Assembly (NCBI RefSeq): GCF_000314995.1
Contig: NZ_BAEO01000054.1
Coordinates: forward strand, 1 to 62,184
From: Paraglaciecola arctica BSs20135
Lineage (GTDB): Bacteria > Pseudomonadota > Gammaproteobacteria > Enterobacterales > Alteromonadaceae
Direction: 5' to 3'
Length of the DNA: 62,184 nucleotides
A program made the position numbers and the translations under genes. This document shows positions 34,867-43,551 of this stretch, one piece after another (positions within the stretch are counted from its first letter, which is position 1; each line of letters starts with the position of its first letter). Under the pieces are notes generated by a model that saw only the letters and a program-made list of their open reading frames with translations, searched no databases and was not told the origin of the DNA.

Positions 34867-37800
34867 TTAAGGCCAAATAGGTTCTATTAGTGCGCCTGCT
34901 CTTAATGAAAAGTCAGAATGGTCAACAACATTACTAACATCCCATTGAGATATATCAATATCGAATTCAGCAGCTTCATAGAACATCTGGGACATATTAG
35001 CGACCTTAGAAACGTCCCATCTTGAAATATTAGCTTTGAAGTTACTAGCATTGCTAAACATACCTTGCATAGTCGTAATGTTACTAACGTCCCAATTGGA
35101 AATATCGCCATTGAAGTTAGATGCACCAGCAAACATTCCAAACATTTTCGTTACTTGGCTTGTGTCCCAATTAGAAATATTTGAATTAAAAACTGATGCA
35201 AGAGAAAACATAAAGCTCATGTCTTTCACATTACCTACGTCCCATAACGATATGTCACCGCTAAAGCTGGAAGCCGCATAAAACATCGAATACATATTTG
35301 TTATGTTGCTTACGTCCCAATTTACTAAGTCACTATTAAAGCTAGAAGCACGATGAAACATATCGCTTACATCGGTTACGTTACTAATGTCCCAGCCAGA
35401 AAGATCACTATTGAAACTTGAAGCACCATAGAACATTTTGCTCATGTTGGTTACATTGCTAACATTCCAGTTGGATAAGTCGCTATCAAATTTTGATACG
35501 CCGTGAAACATTTGCTGCATATCTACTACCTTTGACACGTTCCAATTTGATAGTTCGCTATTAAAGTTTATTGCTGAAAGAAACATCTTAGATATATAAA
35601 TAACATTACTTACATCCCACCTTGATAAGTCACTATTAAAATTTTGTGCGTCATGAAACATATAACGCATGTCCCAAACATTACTGACATCCCAGTTAGA
35701 TAAGTCGCCACTAAAACTATATGCCCTAGCAAACATGGTAATCATTCTTTCAACATTACTAACATTCCAATTAGATAAGTCACCATTAAAAGCGCTTGCG
35801 AAATGAAACATACTGCCCATATCAGTAACATTGCTTACATCCCATTGTGATATATCACCATTAAAACTTGTAGCTCGTTCAAACATGCCATACATATTTG
35901 TTATATTACTTACGTCCCAATTAGATAAATCACCATTAAAACTTTCCGCATTTGAAAACATGTAAGTCATATTACTAACATCACTTAATATTGGTGTATC
36001 AGTTGCTTCGAGCACTAAATTCTTACAAAATGAGAATAAGTTTTCTAAACTCTTCCATTTATTATTTCCCCATTGGTCAATACTTAATAAAGCATTTTGG
36101 GTTTCTTCATTACCACATAAGTACTGAAATTGAGGGAATTCTCCTGTCAGTTTTAGTGATATAACCCCTGATTGTTCGTAACTATGGCTCGTGTTTGCGG
36201 ATTGGTTGCTATTATAGTTACCATCTCCCCAATCTACGCTGTAGTTGTATAGATAGTTGCTATTTGTCGATAGCGTAATCGTTTGTCCTGCTTGAATAAA
36301 CCAAGTTGTTATAAATGCATCTTTGTTGTCAGTATGGGGACTTTTAAAATAACTTAAGTTGGTAATCCAAGTTACTGTATCTAAATATTCTAAGCTGGCT
36401 TGTGACAAGTTAGTCTTGAGTAAATTAGCCGCGCCTAGTGATTGGTTTGCATCTAAATTGACTTCAACGATTGGGTTGTTGCTCAAATCAAGGTCAGTCA
36501 ATCCCGTCATATAACTTAGTTCACCCACATCTGTAATGTTGCGGTTACTACAAATTAGTGACGTTAAATCAGCAAGTGTTGCGCTAGCTTGCGCGTTAAC
36601 ATGCTCTTGTACACAAGTAGCAAAGTGTTGGTCAGCAAACGTAATACCTAGTACCACATTATTTTGTGGCACTACTTGAACATCAATTTGCATGTTTTCA
36701 CTCCCTCGTAAAAACACGCCGCCCGACTTATTTTTCACATAGAAGTGTTGTAAACCAGTGGTGTTTGGCGTGCAATCAACTGTTGCACCAGTTGTCGTCA
36801 CATCATAAACACTAGAGCACATTTGTGAGCCCGCCAGCGACATTGCGATACTGTTTGGAATACTTGAACCAGAAACGGTAAAGCTAGTGCTTTTTCCAGC
36901 AATCGCACTTGTTGGCGAAACACTATAAAGCTCGGTTAGCATCTCTGGTTGGTTATTGATCAAAAAAGGCACAGGATTAACAAAACTTCTGTCTGTACCA
37001 TATCCTAAGTTAACTGTTGGGAAGTCTGATTCAGCATCCCAAATACCAAAATGTAAATGCGGCCAATCTTCTTGGCCATTTTCAGTGCCTACGAAATAAT
37101 GCCCTACAGTACCAAGTATCTCTCCGGCCAAAACGATGTCTTCTGCTGCTAGACCGTCCGTTGCGTTAACATGGCCATAAAGTGCGTGAAAATTATCGCC
37201 ATTAGCCTTGGTATGCATCACAACAATAGCCCCACCTGGTAACGATGGCGTTGCACCACCAAAACCGGCTGCGTTTGTTAGCACTTTAACCACTTGCCCT
37301 CTGGCCATTGCTAGCACATTATCGCCAACAAAAGCTGGGTAGTCTTTGGCTAAGTGGGTTGTATTATCGCCATGCCAATCTCTATCAAAGGCTCCGGAAT
37401 AACCGCAATCTCTGCATGGTTGAATGAAGCTGTTGCCATTATTGGCTGATACATTGATCATTAACGACTCTGCACCAGAAATAACACTGCCGCCTTCTAC
37501 TTCTGGCTTATTTTTTATAGAAAAAACTAGCTGCTGTTTATTTGTATCAGGGATACCGCAAGTAATGGTGGCCGTGGTGTTATTAACCCAATCAACATCT
37601 GAACAGCTATCACTGTCCTCTAGAGCTGCAACTAAAGTTGAAGGTAGGTTTTCTCCTGTAATTGTGAACAAAACTGAAGAGGTGCTCGCCACAGCATTTA
37701 GTGGATACAAAGATGAAAATGTTACTTGCGCATTTTCAGCTTCTTTGATGGTTGTTGAAACCTCGTAACTGCCTGTACTTTCTCCGACAGCATTACTTGC

Positions 37801-40800
37801 TGTAAGCGACATATAATAGGTTGTGTCACTGTCTAAGTTAGTCATCTGATAGTTTGTGGCTGTTATATTAGTTACTGTTACAACGTTATCCAACAAACCA
37901 CCGGTAGTGCTGTAGTAAAGTGTATAACTGGTAGCACTAGGAGCTGCATCCCAGCTTAAATTAATAAAACTTTCTCCTGGAACAACAGATATGCCTGTAA
38001 GGGTGGCTGGTATCGCAAGCTCAGTTACTGTAGTGCCAGCAATTTCATTAGAAAAAGTACTACTCCCGACACGGTTAGAAGCCCCAAGAGCAAAATAATA
38101 CTGAGTACCTGGGTTAAGCTGAGTTACCGTGACCTGTGAAATATTATTTGAGCTTGCTATATAATCCATCGTCCCATCTGGATTAAGCTCAGTTATCGTG
38201 GTCTGTGAAACACTACCTAAAGTAAGGCCAGTTGCTGAATTAATCGTGGACGTGGGATCATCACCAAAACTCTGTGTTGAATAAAAAAGCGAATAACCAC
38301 TTGCATTAGAGTCTTCATCCCACTGAATTATAGCATCTGTTATTCCCATTGTTGCCGTCAGTCCTGACGGCTTTTGTGGTTTTACTCCATCTGGTTTTGG
38401 TACAATGCTTACTTCATCACCTATAGCGCTCTCTGCCATAGTGTTGTTTGCGGACACAACAAAATAGTAACGATAACCGTTGGTTAAATTATTAATGGTA
38501 TAGGATGTTTCGCTGATAGATTGAATTTTAGTTGCGTATTCAAGGGTAGTAACTAGACCGAAACTTTCCTTTGCGTAATATAGGTTATAGCTCGTAGCAT
38601 TTGGCAGAGCATTCCAACTTAAAAGGACTTCACCGTCACCGACCGTTGCACTTAGGCCTTTGGGAGGGTTAGGCTGGGGGGTTGCTGTAATCTCTACTGA
38701 TGGATCACCTTCACCTTTTGCATTAGTTGCGGAAACACTAAAGTAATACTCTGTACCATTACTCAGACCGAGAATAACTTTTTGCTTTGCGCCGCACTCA
38801 TTACTCAACGCATTAACGTTAGTTCTGTTAGAGAAACCTGTGGTTCTATAGTAAATAGTATAGGCTAGCACGTCTTCTTGCAGACAATCCCATTGTAGGC
38901 CAACATAGCCATCACCAGGTTCGATCACTAGTTCATTAGGTGCCAAGGGCGGATAATAATTTGTTTCGGGTGACTGAACATTCACCGTCATTGCGGTAGA
39001 CAGCTTACCTTCATAATTAAAGACACTGTAATATTGGAAGCTACCAAGTTTAGGAGGCAGAGTTAATTCGAACTCTATAGTGGCCTTACCACCACCATTA
39101 TTAATTACATTGAGTACTTGATATTCCAAGCCATGTAAATCATCGCTTTGTAAATCCCAAATACTATAATCATGGCTAGATATGCTGAAGCTAGGAGCAA
39201 ATTGGCTAAGAAATTCCTCATTACCAACCACTTCGAAATTTAAATTTAATGTCAGCTTTTCCCCCGAAGCCCCTTCGATCAAAATGGGAGGGTCAAAACG
39301 ATCATCAATTTTCCCTACATTAAGCTCTCTGTCATTAATTTGATAAGATTCAACAAAAAAGTAGGGGTTTTCATCAAGCTCGTCTTGCTCGTACGCTGTT
39401 ATCACCATTGCAGCAAACGCAGCTTCTGGTGTTAGGTTTTCAATTTCTGCACAATCCTGTTCTGTACAATACTGATTGTATGGAGTGTAGTTTTTGGCTT
39501 CTTGATGGGCTTTTTTGTAGCGATTGCTATATTGATACATGTCTTCAATATTATTGAAAAAATCTTTGGCATTGATATCAGGTATCGAGCTGTACGACGA
39601 TGATAGCCAACCATCGTCAGATATATAGCCAGCATTCTCAAAGTGACTGTATTCCGCCCTTTGCCCGTCAGCAATACCCAAACCTTCCCTTAGAGAAAAG
39701 TAAAGTTCCATTTGTTTATTTAAGGCAATATCGTTTGCCGCTTTTACTAGCGCATCACCTATTTCTACTGGGTTATAGACTGGCAAAAGCTTGCCTACTC
39801 CATATTCGATGACTTCCGACTTGCTAGTTGGCAAACCTATGGCTGTTAGGGCTGCAGCAAGAAATTTTCCGCTTACTAATTTTGCAGCTGTTCCCAAAGC
39901 CGCTCCTGGGATAAATTTTATGGCGTTCAAACCCTTTTTAACATCATTCCAGCGCTCTTGAGCTTGTTTTATAACCTGATCATTTGGATATAGATAGTTG
40001 TAGGCGGTAAGATATTTTGCATCATTGTTGATGCCATTTGGGTGTTCCGCATCTATGAATGTGCCTGCGAGCACTTGAGACAGTGTTATTGTTTGATTAA
40101 TCCCAAGAAAATGATCATAAATAGTGTTTTCTGACTGTGAATACAATTTTTGATTTAACACTCTTTCCCAACGTTCATCATCCCACATTGAAACGCCTGC
40201 ATCCCCCTTATAATGATTCGCCATTAGCTCTTTTATTTTTTGAAGATGTAACGCTAATTTTTTACAGGATTGTCGGTAACAATCATCGTATTTTTCAACG
40301 ACAAAGGTAGTAAAATGATCTGTTTCAAAATAAACCAGTGATTTATTGGTGTCTATGTAGATCGGTAGAAGGTAATCTTTCTCTCCATCTGCGGAGTAGC
40401 GAGCTATTCTTAATTTTTCGACTGAATTATCGCTTTGATAAGGCATTGATATGGTAACAGGCTTGTTAAAAACTGTACCTGCGGGTCCCAAAACTAAAGG
40501 CATGCTAACAGCAACCTGTTCAACGGGGACTATTCCTGACTCAACCTTATTTACCTGTACCTTGAGATTGCCCGTTGTCGCTCCAGACGGAATGACTACA
40601 CTACCGCTATTAAATACTGGCGACAAATCGATCACAGTATCCACATCTTGACTCGTTTCTTGTTCTATCGCTAACTGAGTTTCAACTGCATAAAGTTTGT
40701 CTTTTATTTCACCAACAATCTCACCTTGATAAAATAGCTTTGCGGTTAGTTCATTAATGCCACTTTTTTGTATCTGCAGGCCTTGGGATAAGTCGCTTGC

Positions 40801-42117
40801 TTCTCCATCGATAAACCACTCAGTAGTGATACCAGAAGGTAGTTGATTGGTACTTACCTCTAATTCAAAAGGAATAATCTGGTAATTACCTCCATTAACA
40901 ACTATTTCATTGTCAAAAACAAAGTTAAGCCGCTTAAGGCGTTCAGATTTCGGTTTGTTTTCATAAATCGCGGTTACATACGAGTCTAAAAGCTGTTGAT
41001 AATTTAATGTGATCCTGTTTTGATCCTGCAATGGGTTAAAGGCTAAGGCATCAATATAGTCAACACTGCCATCTTGATTTAAGTCACTTAGCCATGTTTC
41101 AGATAGCTCGTTTAATCGGCTAGATAAGTTAGAAAAATCACTATTTAAGCTGTCGTCAAACGCTATTGTATAGAGCATTTCTGTAAGCAGGGTAACTCGG
41201 CTAACATCAAGTTTTAGCTGCTCACCGGTCAAAATGGTATAAAAACTTCCTTGGTTATTAACCTTTTCGTCTTCAACAATAACGCCGTCGTCGTCAGGGT
41301 CGGTATCAACACCGTTACTCACCTCCAACACGTAAAAATCATTGTCATCTATAGATAAGCCACTAAAACTAAAATACCCGTAGTTATCTAGGTTAGATGA
41401 CGTCGTTGTTTCAGCTATTAATTCGAAGCTTTCTGCATCAAGCAGTCTAACAGAGCCCCCAGAAATCAAACCCAATTGAGCAACTCCGCCTATAACCGGC
41501 GTTACCGTCACCGTCACGCTATCAGTAACCTTTGCCCCTGCGTTATCGGTTATTGTTAATTCAAAATTGAGGATCGTCGCTTCGGTCAAGGCGGGGGCTG
41601 TAAAAGTAGCAATAGGATTTTCAGTATTATTTAAGACGACGTTAGTGCCGCTAGTTTGACTCCACTGATAGCTAACAATAGAGCCATCGCTATCAGTAGC
41701 CGAGCCAGACAATGTCACAGCTGTTTGTTCATCGACGCTTTGATCATCACCCGCATTCACTATCGGCGCCTGATTAACATACACAAAATTAGCCGTAATT
41801 GAACACGCTGACGATAATGCGCCTGTTGTATAAGTAGTGCCACTTAATGAACCATTACAACCTATAACACTATCGACAACATAGTTATCATCTGGCGAGA
41901 TGGTAAATGACGTTGTTTTATCTTTCTCAACTTCAATCGAAGTAGGTGAAATACTGCCGCCACTAGAAACTTGAGTTGAAACACTAAAGTAGGTAGTGCT
42001 TGGCTCTGGGTTAACAGGTGTCTTCGGCGTTTCACTGGTTCCGCTGACTCCCCCTCCGCAACTAGATAAAAGCAGACTGACAAGGGATAAAAGAAAACAA
42101 CGTTGGGCGAGGTTCAT
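34867..42117 (-). CDS. Giant surface lipoprotein: PKD, FN3, M23 peptidase and BspA/DUF285 repeats
   Basis: 2416 residues. Lipoprotein signal with LLSSC and GGG after it. In order: a bacterial-repeat domain (about 42-112, GGSISPTSIEVEKDKTTSFT), a PKD/REJ domain (about 113-205), an EF-hand-like DLNQDGSVDYIDALAF near 345, long unassigned regions, about four FN3 domains (1055-1460), two IPT/TIG-like segments, then an M23 (LytM) metallopeptidase domain (about 1575-1690; HLAKD and HLHFG zinc motifs). After another TIG-like segment comes a short leucine-rich start (LTDLDLSNNP) and about 14 tandem 25-residue BspA/DUF285 repeats of the type WDVSNVTNMxxMFxxAxxFNGDLSN to the end. M23 enzymes cut peptidoglycan crosslinks or peptides; BspA repeats mediate surface adhesion. 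Confidence 0.88.
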   Translation of the reverse strand: MNLAQRCFLLSLVSLLLSSCGGGVSGTSETPKTPVNPEPSTTYFSVSTQVSSGGSISPTSIEVEKDKTTSFTISPDDNYVVDSVIGCNGSLSGTTYTTGALSSACSITANFVYVNQAPIVNAGDDQSVDEQTAVTLSGSATDSDGSIVSYQWSQTSGTNVVLNNTENPIATFTAPALTEATILNFELTITDNAGAKVTDSVTVTVTPVIGGVAQLGLISGGSVRLLDAESFELIAETTTSSNLDNYGYFSFSGLSIDDNDFYVLEVSNGVDTDPDDDGVIVEDEKVNNQGSFYTILTGEQLKLDVSRVTLLTEMLYTIAFDDSLNSDFSNLSSRLNELSETWLSDLNQDGSVDYIDALAFNPLQDQNRITLNYQQLLDSYVTAIYENKPKSERLKRLNFVFDNEIVVNGGNYQIIPFELEVSTNQLPSGITTEWFIDGEASDLSQGLQIQKSGINELTAKLFYQGEIVGEIKDKLYAVETQLAIEQETSQDVDTVIDLSPVFNSGSVVIPSGATTGNLKVQVNKVESGIVPVEQVAVSMPLVLGPAGTVFNKPVTISMPYQSDNSVEKLRIARYSADGEKDYLLPIYIDTNKSLVYFETDHFTTFVVEKYDDCYRQSCKKLALHLQKIKELMANHYKGDAGVSMWDDERWERVLNQKLYSQSENTIYDHFLGINQTITLSQVLAGTFIDAEHPNGINNDAKYLTAYNYLYPNDQVIKQAQERWNDVKKGLNAIKFIPGAALGTAAKLVSGKFLAAALTAIGLPTSKSEVIEYGVGKLLPVYNPVEIGDALVKAANDIALNKQMELYFSLREGLGIADGQRAEYSHFENAGYISDDGWLSSSYSSIPDINAKDFFNNIEDMYQYSNRYKKAHQEAKNYTPYNQYCTEQDCAEIENLTPEAAFAAMVITAYEQDELDENPYFFVESYQINDRELNVGKIDDRFDPPILIEGASGEKLTLNLNFEVVGNEEFLSQFAPSFSISSHDYSIWDLQSDDLHGLEYQVLNVINNGGGKATIEFELTLPPKLGSFQYYSVFNYEGKLSTAMTVNVQSPETNYYPPLAPNELVIEPGDGYVGLQWDCLQEDVLAYTIYYRTTGFSNRTNVNALSNECGAKQKVILGLSNGTEYYFSVSATNAKGEGDPSVEITATPQPNPPKGLSATVGDGEVLLSWNALPNATSYNLYYAKESFGLVTTLEYATKIQSISETSYTINNLTNGYRYYFVVSANNTMAESAIGDEVSIVPKPDGVKPQKPSGLTATMGITDAIIQWDEDSNASGYSLFYSTQSFGDDPTSTINSATGLTLGSVSQTTITELNPDGTMDYIASSNNISQVTVTQLNPGTQYYFALGASNRVGSSTFSNEIAGTTVTELAIPATLTGISVVPGESFINLSWDAAPSATSYTLYYSTTGGLLDNVVTVTNITATNYQMTNLDSDTTYYMSLTASNAVGESTGSYEVSTTIKEAENAQVTFSSLYPLNAVASTSSVLFTITGENLPSTLVAALEDSDSCSDVDWVNNTTATITCGIPDTNKQQLVFSIKNKPEVEGGSVISGAESLMINVSANNGNSFIQPCRDCGYSGAFDRDWHGDNTTHLAKDYPAFVGDNVLAMARGQVVKVLTNAAGFGGATPSLPGGAIVVMHTKANGDNFHALYGHVNATDGLAAEDIVLAGEILGTVGHYFVGTENGQEDWPHLHFGIWDAESDFPTVNLGYGTDRSFVNPVPFLINNQPEMLTELYSVSPTSAIAGKSTSFTVSGSSIPNSIAMSLAGSQMCSSVYDVTTTGATVDCTPNTTGLQHFYVKNKSGGVFLRGSENMQIDVQVVPQNNVVLGITFADQHFATCVQEHVNAQASATLADLTSLICSNRNITDVGELSYMTGLTDLDLSNNPIVEVNLDANQSLGAANLLKTNLSQASLEYLDTVTWITNLSYFKSPHTDNKDAFITTWFIQAGQTITLSTNSNYLYNYSVDWGDGNYNSNQSANTSHSYEQSGVISLKLTGEFPQFQYLCGNEETQNALLSIDQWGNNKWKSLENLFSFCKNLVLEATDTPILSDVSNMTYMFSNAESFNGDLSNWDVSNITNMYGMFERATSFNGDISQWDVSNVTDMGSMFHFASAFNGDLSNWNVSNVERMITMFARAYSFSGDLSNWDVSNVWDMRYMFHDAQNFNSDLSRWDVSNVIYISKMFLSAINFNSELSNWNVSKVVDMQQMFHGVSKFDSDLSNWNVSNVTNMSKMFYGASSFNSDLSGWDISNVTDVSDMFHRASSFNSDLVNWDVSNITNMYSMFYAASSFSGDISLWDVGNVKDMSFMFSLASVFNSNISNWDTSQVTKMFGMFAGASNFNGDISNWDVSNITTMQGMFSNASNFKANISRWDVSKVANMSQMFYEAAEFDIDISQWDVSNVVDHSDFSLRAGALIEPIWP
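34900..35990 (-). repeat. Tandem 75-bp coding repeats (BspA/DUF285 type)
   Basis: About 14-15 units of 75 bases encode the WDVSN repeats at the end of the giant lipoprotein. Unit sequences vary by point changes while keeping W, DVSN, MF and FN positions, so copy number is probably prone to change by recombination. Confidence 0.85.
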
Positions 42118-42380
42118 GTTTAGTTCATTCCATTTTATTCAAGCGCACAAATATAAGCGTGATTTTTTAATCACTCGAATAATCGGTTACTAAGAATTTA
42201 CACTAGCTAAAATTGCTAGGTATATAAACACTTGCACCTTACAAACTCCTTCCCTGAATCGCGCATTAAAAAAATAATTTATTTTTTGGAAAAATTAGCG
42301 AGATTTTCGTGGATAGTTTTTTATCAGGGAATTAGCAGAATAAAGCCACTGTTCATTTATCAGATATCAGAATTTGTATC

Positions 42381-42758
42381 ATGGCAAAACCCAAACGTTT
42401 TACTGCTAAGCAGTTCACGCAACAACTAGACCAGGTGATTGATTCACTTATAGAAGGTAAACATGTCCGGCCTGCGTTGATTCAAACCGATGTTCAGATA
42501 AGAGATATTGCCCAAGCTTTTGCTGTTAACTCAGCTACCTTAAGGCGTTGGTGCCAAGAACATACCGCTCTTAGCCCCCGTCAATATTTAGCGATATACA
42601 GAATGGGACAGGCGAAGTATTTGTTAAGAATGGGACTAAAACCTTCAAAAGTATCTCAAAGACTTGCCTTTACTGAGCATAAAAATTTTTCGTCGGTGTT
42701 TAAAAGAACAACTAACAATACGCCCAGCCAATTTATTCAAAATCATAACAATCAATGA
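42381..42758 (+). CDS. Stand-alone AraC-type DNA-binding domain protein
   Basis: 125 residues, almost all of it a two-helix-turn-helix AraC/XylS domain (about 25-118; IRDIAQAFAVNSATLRRWCQ then SQRLAFTEHKNFSSVFKRTT and TPSQF). There is no sensing domain. It is transcribed divergently from the giant lipoprotein gene, 263 bases away, a usual position for a local regulator. The inducing signal is unknown. The 263-base gap is AT-rich and no operator could be assigned. Confidence 0.82.
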   Translation: MAKPKRFTAKQFTQQLDQVIDSLIEGKHVRPALIQTDVQIRDIAQAFAVNSATLRRWCQEHTALSPRQYLAIYRMGQAKYLLRMGLKPSKVSQRLAFTEHKNFSSVFKRTTNNTPSQFIQNHNNQ

Positions 42759-42816
42759 CTAATTTTGTGTAACAACAAACACTCAACAAATAGCTGTAAT
42801 ACTAACCTTTACAGAT

Positions 42817-43551
42817 CTAATGTGGATTAACCACAGTAAACCTTTCGTTTGATACTGACCATTTTCCATTATCGGCAATGATAAGTATTTTGTAGGCATT
42901 ACCTTGGCCGTTGAATTGTGAAGGGTCCAGCAAATACCCCCCAGTATTTGGGGCGTTTATAACGATGTTGTACCAACGCCTTTTAATAATAACTTCACTG
43001 TCTGCATATAACTTATTACCAATATTACTGGCGTCATCATGCAGAACATAAATAGAAACTTGCTTACCCCCAAGTAAATCCTTATTCCACTCAATTGTAT
43101 CTATTTCTCCAATTCGATATACCTGATACTCCTTGGGAATAATCATACTGTCGACTAAAAGGGACTGTTTGATATAGTGTTCAAGACCATTATTAATACT
43201 GACCCCAGAAGCAATAGAGAAAAAGCCGTCGCTTATTGCCCAGTAACCTAAGTCAGTGACTATAAGTACTTTAAAAGAATGTCTACCATTGGCCATAAAA
43301 TGATATGGATCGATTTTTAGCTCTCCAACGTTAGCGTTATCTTGAGATGCTAATTTCCAATTGATGTTTTGAATTTGCTGCCATGTACTAAAACCTTTTG
43401 TATCGAAATTATTTTTTCCATTTATAAATATTGCGACTTTTTCACCAGGCATTTTATTCGCTTGCCATGTAATAGAGTGTTTTTTCCCAATTGTTAAATT
43501 ATCCCCGGCAGAAGGTGATGTTACGGCATGCACTCTTCTTGATTTGAACAA
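42817..43551 (-). CDS. Tandem Ig-like domain protein, overlapping the kinase gene
   Basis: Up to 244 residues. Two tandem Ig-like domains of the Ser-Thr-rich/GPI-anchored family type (ITSPSAG-like start TSPSAGDNLTIGKKHSITW, then a second GEIDTIEW core), each ending in a YKILI/FKVLI strand and a SxxFxI tail. Such domains normally work outside the cytoplasm, yet no signal peptide exists. Start choice is poor: TTG at 43551 or GTG at 43533, both inside the kinase gene end and in its -1 frame. It may be translated as a frameshifted C-terminal extension of the kinase, or the two may be a broken fusion. Confidence 0.6.
   Translation of the reverse strand: MFKSRRVHAVTSPSAGDNLTIGKKHSITWQANKMPGEKVAIFINGKNNFDTKGFSTWQQIQNINWKLASQDNANVGELKIDPYHFMANGRHSFKVLIVTDLGYWAISDGFFSIASGVSINNGLEHYIKQSLLVDSMIIPKEYQVYRIGEIDTIEWNKDLLGGKQVSIYVLHDDASNIGNKLYADSEVIIKRRWYNIVINAPNTGGYLLDPSQFNGQGNAYKILIIADNGKWSVSNERFTVVNPH

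Noticed and set aside
34900-35990. CRISPR-like array
   Set aside because: The regular 75-base units are in-frame coding repeats (WDVSN type) with no separate spacers.
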